This document shows positions 17,101 through 25,486 of a stretch of DNA of 64,000 nt, piece after piece. The DNA comes from Methanoculleus oceani. GTDB lineage: Archaea; Halobacteriota; Methanomicrobia; Methanomicrobiales; Methanoculleaceae. The stretch is taken from contig NZ_QFDM01000001.1 of NCBI RefSeq assembly GCF_023702065.1, positions 620,001 through 684,000 of the forward strand. Direction: 5' to 3'. The number at the start of each line of letters is the position of its first letter. Positions within the stretch are counted from its first letter, which is position 1. Below the pieces are notes generated by a model. The model was not told where the DNA came from. It ran no database searches and saw nothing but the letters and a program-made list of their open reading frames with translations. A program made the position numbers and the translations under genes.

Positions 17101-18471
17101 ATGGAGCGGGAGTACGACGTCGTCGTTATTGGAACGGGGAACGCCGGTTCCGACATCGCCTGGCACTGCAGGAAGGCCGGCATGGAGGTCGCGATCGCCG
17201 ACTGCCGGGACTACGGGGGGACGTGCGCCCTCCGGGGCTGCGTCCCTAAAAGGGTGCTCGCCAGCGCTGCCGGGGCGGTTGCCCGTGTCCGTGACCAGCA
17301 GGGGAACGGGGTTGCCGGGGAGGTCTCGATCGACTGGCCACGGCTGGTCGCCTTCGTGCGCTCGTTCACCGACCCTGTTCCCCGGCGGAAGGAGGAAGGT
17401 TTCCGGGGGGCGGGGATCCACACCTATCACGGGTTTGTCCGGTTTGCCGGACCGAACCGGGTGACGATCGGCGGTGATGTGCTCACGGCCCGCTACATCG
17501 TGATCGCCGCCGGTGCGCACCCCCGCCCCCTGGACGTCCCGGGCGAGGACCTCATGACCCCGAGCGACGACTTCTTCTACCTCGAGGCGCTCCCGGAACG
17601 GATCGTCTTTGTCGGCGGAGGCTACATCTCCTTCGAATTCGCCCATGTCGCTGCCAGGGCCGGGTCGGCGGTGACCATCCTCCAGCGGAGCGGGAGAGTG
17701 CTCAAAGGGTTCGACCCCGGTATCGTCGACCGGGCGGTGCTGGCGTCAGGGGAGATCGGGATCGACGTGCAGGTGAATATGCCGCTTCTCTCTATCGAGA
17801 GGAACGCCGCCGGCCTCCGGGTGCGGGCCGGGAGGGAGGGGGAGGAGAAGACCTTCGATGCCGATATGGTCGTCCACGGCGCCGGCAGGGTCTCCGCGAT
17901 CGAAGACCTTGATCTCGCCGCCGGGAACGTCGAGACCGACCGCCGGGGGATCGTGGTCGACGACCATCTCCGGAGCGTCTCGAACCCCGCCGTCTACGTG
18001 GCCGGAGATGCGAACCCAAAGAGCCCGCAGCTGACGCCGGTCGCGGTGATGGACGCCCACATCGTCGTCGACAACATCCTGGGCAGGGACGCACGGGTCG
18101 CGGACTACTCCGTCGTCCCGAGCGCCGTCTTCACGACCCCGCCCATCGCGTCCGTCGGGCTCACGGAAGAGGCGGCGAAGGAGAAGGGGATATCCTACGT
18201 CGTCAACGCCGGGGACCTTTCGGCGCGCTTCACGAACCGGAGCATCGGCCAGAGGCACGTCGGCTACAAACTCCTGGTCGACGACGACTCCCGCCGGATC
18301 CTCGGCGCCCACCTCATCGGGCCGCACGTCGAGGAGGTGATCAATGTCTTCGCCCTCGCGATCAAACACGGTCTGACGGTGGATGACCTGACGCTGGACG
18401 CGATCCCGTGGGCATACCCGAGCAACACCTACGACATCATTCATATGGTGCATCCGCTGGTGAGGAAATGA
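17101..18471 (+). CDS. NAD(P)/FAD-dependent disulfide oxidoreductase family protein
   Basis: A 456-residue protein of the class I pyridine nucleotide-disulfide oxidoreductase family (lipoamide dehydrogenase, glutathione reductase, mercuric reductase). FAD site VVVIGTGNAGSDIA, redox pair GGTCALRGCVPKR (CX4C), NAD(P) site IVFVGGGYISFEFA, second FAD block VYVAGDAN and a C-terminal dimerisation domain are all present. The C-terminus reads AIPWAYPSNTYDII, so the usual active-site His-Pro...Glu pair is missing (Tyr in place of His). The substrate is therefore open. A CTTTATAG box at 17067-17074 sits about 30 bases before the ATG. Confidence 0.88.
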   Translation: MEREYDVVVIGTGNAGSDIAWHCRKAGMEVAIADCRDYGGTCALRGCVPKRVLASAAGAVARVRDQQGNGVAGEVSIDWPRLVAFVRSFTDPVPRRKEEGFRGAGIHTYHGFVRFAGPNRVTIGGDVLTARYIVIAAGAHPRPLDVPGEDLMTPSDDFFYLEALPERIVFVGGGYISFEFAHVAARAGSAVTILQRSGRVLKGFDPGIVDRAVLASGEIGIDVQVNMPLLSIERNAAGLRVRAGREGEEKTFDADMVVHGAGRVSAIEDLDLAAGNVETDRRGIVVDDHLRSVSNPAVYVAGDANPKSPQLTPVAVMDAHIVVDNILGRDARVADYSVVPSAVFTTPPIASVGLTEEAAKEKGISYVVNAGDLSARFTNRSIGQRHVGYKLLVDDDSRRILGAHLIGPHVEEVINVFALAIKHGLTVDDLTLDAIPWAYPSNTYDIIHMVHPLVRK

Positions 18472-18549
18472 CGAGCGTCCACATGCCGACCGGCCTAACA
18501 CTTGACCTGCACCATCGATTCATGTGAAGCCGCGAAAGGAACCACAAAG

Positions 18550-18566
18550 CCTTCGCGTAGCGAAGG
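18550..18566. terminator. Hairpin between convergent genes
   Basis: A perfect seven-base stem with a three-base loop (CCTTCGC/GCGAAGG) lies between the convergent oxidoreductase and echF genes. A short T-run on the minus strand (about 18588-18592) may end the ech transcript. Confidence 0.4.
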
Positions 18567-18627
18567 TTACCTGAAAAGGAACGTCAAAAATAGATCCGGT
18601 CGGGGATTCAAGGGCCCCGCCCCTGTT

Positions 18628-19050
18628 TCACGCGCTTTCGCTGGCGCCTTCTTCTTTTGCGCCCTCTTCGGCCGGCTTCTTCGCGGGTTTCTCGGGCTTC
18701 ACGTAGGTGATGGTGTAGTGCTCCACCACGTGCTCCACCACCGGCTGGAAGTAATCCTGCTCCATCGTGAGGCTCCCGAACGGGCAGCCCTCGACGCAGT
18801 CGCCGCAGGCGATGCACCGCATGCGGTCGATCTCCCAGACCTTTTCTTCTTTATCGAGGCGGATCGCCTCGCACGGGCATCGCCGTGAGCAGAGGCCGCA
18901 GGAGCGGCATGTGGCAGGGTCGAACGTGACGTGCCCCCGGGTGAGGGGACAGGTCCGCGCCGGGACCGCCGGGTACTGCCGGGTGACCGGCCCTCCCGCA
19001 AGGTTCCGGAGAACCGTCCTTGTCATCTGAAACATTCCCATCCTTCTCAT
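18628..19050 (-). CDS. echF: Ech hydrogenase subunit F (2[4Fe-4S] ferredoxin-like)
   Basis: A 140-residue iron-sulfur subunit. Two CX2CX2CX3C motifs are visible, CRSCGLCSRRCPCEA and CIACGDCVEGCPFGS. The C-terminal tail is Lys/Glu/Pro/Ala-rich. It should relay electrons between the hydrogenase small subunit and soluble ferredoxin. It is the last gene of the ech operon; an ATG at 19050 overlaps the echE stop by four bases, and ATGs at 19041 and 19035 are alternative starts. Confidence 0.9.
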   Translation of the reverse strand: MRRMGMFQMTRTVLRNLAGGPVTRQYPAVPARTCPLTRGHVTFDPATCRSCGLCSRRCPCEAIRLDKEEKVWEIDRMRCIACGDCVEGCPFGSLTMEQDYFQPVVEHVVEHYTITYVKPEKPAKKPAEEGAKEEGASESA

Positions 19051-20126
19051 CTCTCCGTGCAGCTGATGCAGGGGTCTATCGAGAGGACCACGACCGGGAC
19101 ATCGGCAAGCTGGGCGCCCGGAAGCATCTTCACCAGCATCGGGATGTTCGCGAGTGTCGGCGTCCTGATACGCGCCCGGGCGAGGTGTTTCGTGCCGTCG
19201 CCCCGCAGGTAGTGGATGACCTCGCCCCGTGGCTGCTCCACGCGGGAGAAGTACTCACCGTCCGGCGTTCCCTTCACCTTCACGTCGAGAGGTCCTTCAG
19301 GTATGCCGTCGATCGCCCGCCGGATCAGGTCGATGGAGGCGTAGACCTCCTTGACCCGGACGGCGCACCGGGCGTAGCAGTCCCCGGCGGTCTCGACGAC
19401 CGGCTTGAATCCCAGGTCCCCGTAGGCTGCGTAGCCGGTCTCCCGGATATCCACCGGAACCCCACTTGCTCTCGCGGTCGGCCCGACCGCCCCGAGAGCG
19501 TAGGCCTCATCCTTTCCAACGATCCCGAGCCTCTGGAGGCGGTACTTCACCGTCTCGTCGTTCAAGAAGACGTCGCCGAGGTCCAGGCACTGCTGCTCGA
19601 AGGAGTCGAGCCCCCGGTGTATCTCGTCGAGTTTCTCCTGCCCGATGTCGCGCCTGACCCCGCCGACCTTGCAGGTGCCCTGAATGACCCGGCCACCGGT
19701 GGTGTCTTCGAGCACGTCGAGCACGCTCTCCCGGAGTTGCCAGGAGCGCATGAAGAGGTTCTCAAAGCCCATCCCGTCCGCAAAGAGGCCGAGCCAGAGG
19801 AGGTGCGAGTGGAGACGCGAGTACTCCGACCAGATCGTCCGGAGGTACCTTGCCCTGTCGGGGACTTCGAGCCCCATGATCTGCTCGACACCCTGGCAGT
19901 AGGCGACTGCGTGCATGAAACTGCAGATCCCGCAGATCCGCTCGGCCACGTAGACATACTCGGTGAACTCGCGCTTCTGCACGAGCTGCTCGAGCCCGCG
20001 GTGGATGTAGCCGATGGAGGGGACCACGTCCACCACCAACTCGTCCTCGAGGACGAGGTCGAGGTGAATCGGTTCCGGCAGCACCGGGTGCTGCGGCCCG
20101 AACGGCACGACTATGCGTTCCGGCAT
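19047..20126 (-). CDS. echE: Ech hydrogenase subunit E ([NiFe] large subunit)
   Basis: A 359-residue catalytic subunit. The four nickel-ligating Cys lie in ERICGIC near residue 66 and DPCISC at the C-terminus. The short length and lack of extra domains fit Ech/NuoD-type large subunits. The protein ends only three residues after the last Cys (TER), so any C-terminal extension removed during maturation would be minimal. A GGAGGTGA ribosome site precedes the ATG. It overlaps echD by 16 bases and echF by four. Confidence 0.95.
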   Translation of the reverse strand: MPERIVVPFGPQHPVLPEPIHLDLVLEDELVVDVVPSIGYIHRGLEQLVQKREFTEYVYVAERICGICSFMHAVAYCQGVEQIMGLEVPDRARYLRTIWSEYSRLHSHLLWLGLFADGMGFENLFMRSWQLRESVLDVLEDTTGGRVIQGTCKVGGVRRDIGQEKLDEIHRGLDSFEQQCLDLGDVFLNDETVKYRLQRLGIVGKDEAYALGAVGPTARASGVPVDIRETGYAAYGDLGFKPVVETAGDCYARCAVRVKEVYASIDLIRRAIDGIPEGPLDVKVKGTPDGEYFSRVEQPRGEVIHYLRGDGTKHLARARIRTPTLANIPMLVKMLPGAQLADVPVVVLSIDPCISCTER

Positions 20127-20491
20127 CGGTCACCTCCGCTTCTCGTAACGCTGAACGGAAACTTCTCCCCCGACTTGATGAACGTCCCCTTAAAGTCGAT
20201 GTTGATCCCGGTCACCGGAATCCCGAAGAGGTCGTGCGTCTCGTTCTCGTACACAAACGCCCCCCAGTAGATGCCGGAGATGCTCGGCACCTCTATATCC
20301 GGGCCGACCATCAGGCGGAGGTTCTTGAACCGGTAGTCCTTATCGAACGAGTAGTTGATCTCGTAGGCCCCGCCGATGTCCGTGCACCCGATCTGGACGA
20401 GGCGGTATCCGTCGGCATGGAGCGCTTCGACCTCTCGCAGGAGGTCCTCCAGTGCGACGCTGATGGTAGTCTGCTCTTCGTTAACCGTCAT
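20111..20491 (-). CDS. echD: Ech hydrogenase subunit D (NuoC-like)
   Basis: A 126-residue hydrophilic subunit related to the 30-kDa subunit of complex I. The C-terminal YENETHDLFGIPVTGI matches the conserved E-x-H-D-L-F-G block of NuoC/EchD. It has no cofactor motif; it is a structural subunit of the peripheral arm. Its ATG overlaps the echC stop (ATGA). Confidence 0.92.
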   Translation of the reverse strand: MTVNEEQTTISVALEDLLREVEALHADGYRLVQIGCTDIGGAYEINYSFDKDYRFKNLRLMVGPDIEVPSISGIYWGAFVYENETHDLFGIPVTGINIDFKGTFIKSGEKFPFSVTRSGGDRCRNA

Positions 20492-20973
20492 GTGCTCTCA
20501 CCTGCCGCATGTCGCGCTTCTTCCTTTATCTGCGCCGCCCCCATCATCTTCGTCCGTTTCTCCTCGAGGATCCCGAGCGCCTTCACGACACCGTCGATGA
20601 TCTGTTCCGGCCGCGCCGCGCATCCCGGGACATAGACGTCGACGGGGATAACTTTGTCGATGCCCCCGGTGATGTTGTAGCACTCCCGGAATATGCCGCC
20701 GGTTGCAGCGCAAACGCCGATCGCAACGACGACCTTCGGCTCCGGCATCTGCTCGTAGAGGTTCCTGACCACCGCGCGGTTCAACTCGTTGATCCCGCCG
20801 GTGATCATCAGGATATCCGCGTGCTTCGGGTTTCCGGTGTTGATGATGCCGAACCGTTCCACGTCGTAGAGCGGTGTGAGGCATGCAAGCACCTCGATAT
20901 CGCACCCGTTGCAGCTGGACGCATCGTAATGAAGGATCCAGGGTGATCGCTTCAGGAATGCCATGGTACTCAT
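20488..20973 (-). CDS. echC: Ech hydrogenase subunit C (small subunit, proximal [4Fe-4S])
   Basis: A 161-residue small subunit. The Cys ligands lie in SSCNGCDIE, GVCAATGGIF and PGCAARPEQI, the NuoB/EchC pattern. It carries electrons between the NiFe site and EchF. The start at 20973 gives a four-base ATGA overlap with echB; a second ATG at 20964 is possible. The open frame continues upstream into echB but that part is out of register with its function. Confidence 0.94.
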   Translation of the reverse strand: MSTMAFLKRSPWILHYDASSCNGCDIEVLACLTPLYDVERFGIINTGNPKHADILMITGGINELNRAVVRNLYEQMPEPKVVVAIGVCAATGGIFRECYNITGGIDKVIPVDVYVPGCAARPEQIIDGVVKALGILEEKRTKMMGAAQIKEEARHAAGEST

Positions 20974-21833
20974 ACACCTCCAGTCATCATATAGGAGAGG
21001 ATCGCCAGGTTCACGAGGCCGAGAACCCCGGCCACGAGCCACCCGCTCTTCAGTGCTGCCTGCCACCGCGCCCGTGCGGTGACGTTATCGACGAATATCT
21101 CGGCCAGGTAGGTGATCGCGACTGCAATAACCCCGATCACCGGGTTCCAGGCAAAGAAGAGGTAGAGGAACCCGAGGAGGAAGACGTTCTCGTACCAGTG
21201 GGCAATCTCGACCTGGCCGAGCGTCGAGCCCGAAAACTCCGTCGTGATGCCCTTGACGATCTCCTGGTGCGCGTGGTGCGACGTCGAGATGTCGAAGGGG
21301 GACTTCCGGAGTTTGATCGTGAGAATGGTCACGAAGCCCAGGAAGACGCCGGGGAGGTAGAGGATGACCGGCACGGTCGTGGCTACCATATCGGCGACAT
21401 AGAAACTGTTCGCAACCATGTAGAGCCCGACGGCCGCGAGAATGACCATCGGCTCGTAGGCCATCAGCTGGATCAGTTCCCGCTCCGCCCCGATGTGGCT
21501 GTAGGGCGAGTGAACCGCGTAGGCCCCGAGGACCAGGAAGACGTGGGCGAGCGTGAAGGCAAACACGATCAGTAAGAGGTCCCCTCCCGCGAAGAAGAGC
21601 GCGCCGGAGAGGGCGATGAAGACCAGGTAGGCGAGGACGTAGAAGTTCTGCGCCGTGGTGACGACGACGTTCTCCTTCTCGAAGAGTTTGCCGACGTCGT
21701 AGAAGGGCTGCAGGATCGGCGGTCCGACCCTCCCCTGCATCCGGGCGGTGATCTTGCGATCGATACCGGCGATGAGGCCGCCGACGATGGGCGCGAGGAT
21801 GAGGAAGAGGACTGCGCCGATGATTCCGTTCAT
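20970..21833 (-). CDS. echB: Ech hydrogenase subunit B (NuoH-like membrane subunit)
   Basis: A 287-residue membrane subunit with about eight helices. DRKITARMQGRVGPPILQPF near residue 25 is the NuoH/EchB signature loop, and SPFDISTSHHAHQEIVKG is the conserved quinone-chamber-like loop rich in acids and His. It couples the peripheral arm to ion movement. The ATG at 21833 overlaps the echA stop by four bases. Confidence 0.94.
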   Translation of the reverse strand: MNGIIGAVLFLILAPIVGGLIAGIDRKITARMQGRVGPPILQPFYDVGKLFEKENVVVTTAQNFYVLAYLVFIALSGALFFAGGDLLLIVFAFTLAHVFLVLGAYAVHSPYSHIGAERELIQLMAYEPMVILAAVGLYMVANSFYVADMVATTVPVILYLPGVFLGFVTILTIKLRKSPFDISTSHHAHQEIVKGITTEFSGSTLGQVEIAHWYENVFLLGFLYLFFAWNPVIGVIAVAITYLAEIFVDNVTARARWQAALKSGWLVAGVLGLVNLAILSYMMTGGV

Positions 21834-23734
21834 AACGCCACCCCCGCGAGAACCCACGATGCAAGGATCAGGATGGTGCAGACCACCATTCCCGGGAGGA
21901 AGAGTTTTGCCTCGCCGAAGTACTCGGTGAGGTAGTAGTTCCGTGTCTGGGCCTCTCTGGTCAGGCCGAGGGACCCGGCGAAGTGCAGGTCCGGCGTCGC
22001 GGGCCTCCCGCCCATGTAGGCCGGGAGGTGCTTTGCGCTCCTCCGGAAGAGGAGGAACGAGATCGGGAGGATCAGGAGCAGGGCCATCATCAGGAGCATG
22101 ATGGCGACGTTCGCCTGCGCAAGGAGCGCCGTGACCCCGTATATGGCAAGGACGTAGGGCTCAATCAACGTCGAGGATATGACCGGGAAGAGGAGGACGG
22201 TCGCTATCACGAGGCCGGTGATGATGTAGAGGGGAGCCCAGGGCTCTTCGAAGAATCCCTTCTCGACCCGCTCCGCCTGCCGGGTGACCGCGACGAGTTT
22301 GCCCATCCACTTCGCCCAGAAAAAGACCGTGACGGCGCTTCCGTAGGCGAGGATGGCGATGAAGACCAGGCCGAAGGGGACCTGGACGAACGCCTCGATC
22401 GCCGCCCACTTGGAGATCAGCATACCGAACGGTGCAAGGAACATTCCCGCGATCCCGATGAACATCATCACCGCCATCTTCGGCATCCGGACGATCAGGC
22501 CCTCCATGTCCTCGATGTCCCGGCTCCCAAGCCGGTGCTCGATCGCGCCGGTCCCGAGGAAGAGGAGCGACTTCGCGACGGCGTGGAAGACGATCAGGAG
22601 GATCGCCGCCCAGACGAGCATGTAGTTCCCGACACCCGCACAGGCGGCTATCAGGCCGAGGTTCGCTATCGTCGAGTAGGCGAGGACCAGTTTTGCGTTG
22701 CTCTGCGATATCGCTATCGCGGATGCGACGACGAAGGTCACGGCGCCGACGAGGCCGATGGAGAACCCGGCGAACGTCCCGGCAAAGACCGGCGAGAACC
22801 GGACCAGGATGTAGACGCCGGCCTTGACCATGGTGCTCGAGTGGAGCAGGGCCGAGACCGGGGTCGGGGCCACCATCGCCCCGAGGAGCCAGGAGGAGAA
22901 CGGCATCAGCGCGGCCTTCGTGATGCCGGCAAACCCGATCAGGACTGCCGGGACCAGGATGACGGCTGCGTCCCCCGAGGCAAGCACCCGGGCGAGATCG
23001 ATACCCCCGCTCGTCGCCTCGGTTGAGGCAAGGAAGATGAGCGCCACGACGAACGCGACCCCGCCGAGGAGGTTCATCACCAGGGCGCGGAAGGCGTTCT
23101 TCGTCGCTTCCTCGGTCTCCGAATAACCGATCAGCAGGAATGAGCTGATGGTGGTGACTTCCCAGAAGAAGAAGACCCACATGAGGTTATTGGAGAAGAC
23201 CAGACCGAACATCGCGGCGAGGAAGGCGAAGGTGACGAAGAAGAACATCGTCTGCCGGTCACGCACCTCGGGGTGGTGGTGGTGGTAGGTCTCCATGTAC
23301 CTGACCGCGTATACGGCTATGAGACTCCCGATGAGCCCTATGATCAGGGCCATGATGATGGAGAACTGGTCGATGAAGAGGTTGTTGACCGCATGAAGGT
23401 TCCCCGAAAACGTTGTCTCAAGGTATACCACCAGCGCCGCCTGGACGACGGCCAGCGCGATTGCCAGGTAGTTTCTGAACTTTGCGCCCATATAGACGAT
23501 AAAGAGCGCCAGACCCATCTCGATGGCCACCATAGCGAGGCTGGCCGCCTCCGACGGCGCGGTGAAGTAGACCGCGCCCTCGAACGCATACCGCATAAGC
23601 AGGTATATCGATGCCCCGCCGATAACGAGAGCGGAGAGGGCAACCACCGCGTAACGCAATGTCGTCCGTTTCACGAACAATAAAAGACACGCGACGAGGA
23701 TGGGGAATAGTATTAGGAAGAGCAGCGTCTGCAC
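21830..23734 (-). CDS. echA: Ech hydrogenase subunit A (NuoL/MrpA-like ion-translocating subunit)
   Basis: A 634-residue membrane protein with about 16 helices. The antiporter-like core is seen in NNLMWVFFFWEVTTISSFLL (conserved Glu in TM5) and KAALMPFSSWLLGAMVAPTP (Lys in TM7, then the PTPVSALLHSSTMVKAGVY stretch). It is the proposed proton or sodium channel of Ech. The start is GTG at 23734 after a GAGGG site. First gene of the echABCDEF operon; every junction overlaps, so the subunits are probably made in step. Confidence 0.94.
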   Translation of the reverse strand: MQTLLFLILFPILVACLLLFVKRTTLRYAVVALSALVIGGASIYLLMRYAFEGAVYFTAPSEAASLAMVAIEMGLALFIVYMGAKFRNYLAIALAVVQAALVVYLETTFSGNLHAVNNLFIDQFSIIMALIIGLIGSLIAVYAVRYMETYHHHHPEVRDRQTMFFFVTFAFLAAMFGLVFSNNLMWVFFFWEVTTISSFLLIGYSETEEATKNAFRALVMNLLGGVAFVVALIFLASTEATSGGIDLARVLASGDAAVILVPAVLIGFAGITKAALMPFSSWLLGAMVAPTPVSALLHSSTMVKAGVYILVRFSPVFAGTFAGFSIGLVGAVTFVVASAIAISQSNAKLVLAYSTIANLGLIAACAGVGNYMLVWAAILLIVFHAVAKSLLFLGTGAIEHRLGSRDIEDMEGLIVRMPKMAVMMFIGIAGMFLAPFGMLISKWAAIEAFVQVPFGLVFIAILAYGSAVTVFFWAKWMGKLVAVTRQAERVEKGFFEEPWAPLYIITGLVIATVLLFPVISSTLIEPYVLAIYGVTALLAQANVAIMLLMMALLLILPISFLLFRRSAKHLPAYMGGRPATPDLHFAGSLGLTREAQTRNYYLTEYFGEAKLFLPGMVVCTILILASWVLAGVAL

Positions 23735-23781
23735 TAAAGTCCCTCGTAGGGTAACTATGCCCTACTCACATTATTAATGAT
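23735..23781 (-). promoter_or_regulatory. Promoter of the ech operon
   Basis: Read on the minus strand, TCATTAATAATG (23770-23781) is a TATA-like element about 36 bases before the GTG start of echA. The predicted start near 23748 would leave a short leader with a GAGGG ribosome site. The neighbouring 23782-23889 shows nothing else. Confidence 0.55.
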
Positions 23782-23889
23782 TCTAAATGGGCACCCGGGG
23801 TATCGGCCGACGGACGCCGCTGCCGCTGTCCCACGCGCTCCGGCGCGATGCCGTCATCGGGAATTATGCCGGAAGACTGATTTCCACTG

Positions 23890-24282
23890 TTATTCCGGCT
23901 TGCACGGTATCACGCCGCGCACGCCCCCTCCGTGCTCTCCGGCATCACCCCGGTAGCGCGGGATGAAGTGGATATGGACGTGCATCACGTTCTGTCCCGC
24001 AACCTCTCCTATGTTGACGCCGATGTTGTAGCCGTCAGGATGATGCTCACGCCCGGTGAGTTCCCTGCAGTCGTCGATGAGCCGGGCTATGGCCATTTTC
24101 TCTTCGTCGGTCGTATCGAAGTAACTCGCCACATGCCGGAATGGAATCACGAGCAGGTGGCCGGGGGTGACCGGGTGTATGTCGTAACGGGCGTAGCAGA
24201 GGTCGTTTGCGACAACGATCTCTTCCGGGGCCGGGTTGCAGAACGGGCATGGCATGGGCCCTGCTCTGCCGCCATCACTCAT
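23890..24282 (-). CDS. HIT-family nucleotide hydrolase/transferase
   Basis: A 130-residue histidine-triad protein. CPFCNPAPEEIV at the N-terminus and the catalytic HVHIHFIPR (H-x-H-x-H) near residue 110 are the family marks. Members hydrolyse nucleotide phosphoramidates or adenylylated products. The ATG at 24282 is used; an internal ATG directly before CPFC is an alternative. Third gene of the rnc-DUF362-HIT set, 21 bases after the DUF362 gene. Confidence 0.92.
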   Translation of the reverse strand: MSDGGRAGPMPCPFCNPAPEEIVVANDLCYARYDIHPVTPGHLLVIPFRHVASYFDTTDEEKMAIARLIDDCRELTGREHHPDGYNIGVNIGEVAGQNVMHVHIHFIPRYRGDAGEHGGGVRGVIPCKPE

Positions 24283-24303
24283 GAGTGTTTTGACTTCATC
24301 GTC

Positions 24304-25482
24304 TCACCCGAGCAGGCGGGCGAGGAGTTTCCCGGCGAGCCCCCGGGAGAGGACGATGGCGTGCTCGGTGCACATCTCATGGCAGCAGTAGCACCGGATG
24401 CAACGCGATAGATCGATCGTCGCCCTGCCTTCCGTGACGGTGATCGCGTGCACGGGGCAGATTCGCTCGCACTTCCTGCAACCGATGCACGATTGAGCGA
24501 TAACGCCGGGCCGGGGGGCGTAGGTCCTCCCGAACCGCTGGACGACGGCGAGGACGACCCGCCGCCAGACGCCTGCCCCGCCCCCGGCATAGGTCGAGGG
24601 TTTCCGGAAGTCCGGGATCGCGAGTTCCGCGGGGTCGTCGCCGACCGTCCGGACGGCCCCGGGATCGAGAAGCCCGCGTGCTGCCGCGCTCTTGAGGCTC
24701 CCGATCTCAAGCGGATCCATGCCGATGAGCCGGGCGAGGACGGTGTCCACGGCTGAGTAGTCGCTCCCGGCAAGGATCGTCCCGATCTTCCTCGGGCTGC
24801 CTGCCTGGGGGCCGTCCCCCTCCATCCCTATAACCGCGTCCACGATCTGGAGCCGGGGCTTCATGCACTCGTTGAGGTCGACGAGCATCCTCCCGAAAGC
24901 ATACTCGTCCTGGAACCGGAAGTGGAAGACCGGCTTCTCGAGCCCCGGGATGAGCCCGAAGAGGTTCTTCGTAGCACCGGTCATCCGGGTCCACATATGG
25001 GTCTTCGCTTTGGAGACGACCACGATCGCGTCGGCTTCTGTGGCCGGGGTGATGATGGAGAACTGTTTCATCACCTCCCCCTCCGGGAACGCCACGATCC
25101 GGGAGCCGGTGTCGTAGTTCAGGACGGCGCCGGTCTCCCCGGCCACCGCCGCGTACCCGCTGCGTGCGTATGCCCGCCGCAGGTTCGCCTCGCTGTAGAC
25201 GATCCCGGCTCCCGGGCTGTCGCCGATGACGACCCGGCACCCGTGCTCCGTAAGGAGCCGTGCGACGGCAGCGACGACCGCCGGGTGGGTGGTGACGCAC
25301 TTCTCAGGCTCCTGTCCCTGCAGGAGGTTCGGTTTGAGGAGGACTCTCTCTCCCGGCGAGACAAACCTCCCGATGCCGCCGGCGAGGTCGACCGCATGGC
25401 GGACGGCCGCATCGACCGCCTCAGGCACGTAATCGTCGCACCGGACGACCGCGACGGTTGTATTCCTGCCGGCCGGTTGCAC
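24304..25482 (-). CDS. DUF362 protein with C-terminal 2[4Fe-4S] ferredoxin domain
   Basis: A 392-residue protein. The N-terminal DUF362 domain shows RVLLKPNLLQGQEPEKCVTT, VVIGDSPGAG and the later KAKTHMWTRMTGATKNLFG. The C-terminus has two Cys clusters, CIGCRKCERICPVHAI and CIRCYCCHEMCTEHAI. A GTG start at 25482 is chosen: it has a GAGGAG site and lies just after the rnc stop, while the longer open frame upstream only reads rnc out of frame. The reaction of DUF362-ferredoxin proteins is unproven; some relatives are annotated as NADP-linked flavin or quinone-type redox proteins. Confidence 0.88.
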   Translation of the reverse strand: MQPAGRNTTVAVVRCDDYVPEAVDAAVRHAVDLAGGIGRFVSPGERVLLKPNLLQGQEPEKCVTTHPAVVAAVARLLTEHGCRVVIGDSPGAGIVYSEANLRRAYARSGYAAVAGETGAVLNYDTGSRIVAFPEGEVMKQFSIITPATEADAIVVVSKAKTHMWTRMTGATKNLFGLIPGLEKPVFHFRFQDEYAFGRMLVDLNECMKPRLQIVDAVIGMEGDGPQAGSPRKIGTILAGSDYSAVDTVLARLIGMDPLEIGSLKSAAARGLLDPGAVRTVGDDPAELAIPDFRKPSTYAGGGAGVWRRVVLAVVQRFGRTYAPRPGVIAQSCIGCRKCERICPVHAITVTEGRATIDLSRCIRCYCCHEMCTEHAIVLSRGLAGKLLARLLG

Positions 25483-25486
25483 CGCT

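Noticed and set aside
18472-18627. Part of the hairpin-array family at 18.55 kb
   Set aside because: The single stem CCTTCGC/GCGAAGG lacks the GAG/CGAG flanks, so it is kept as a simple terminator-like hairpin.
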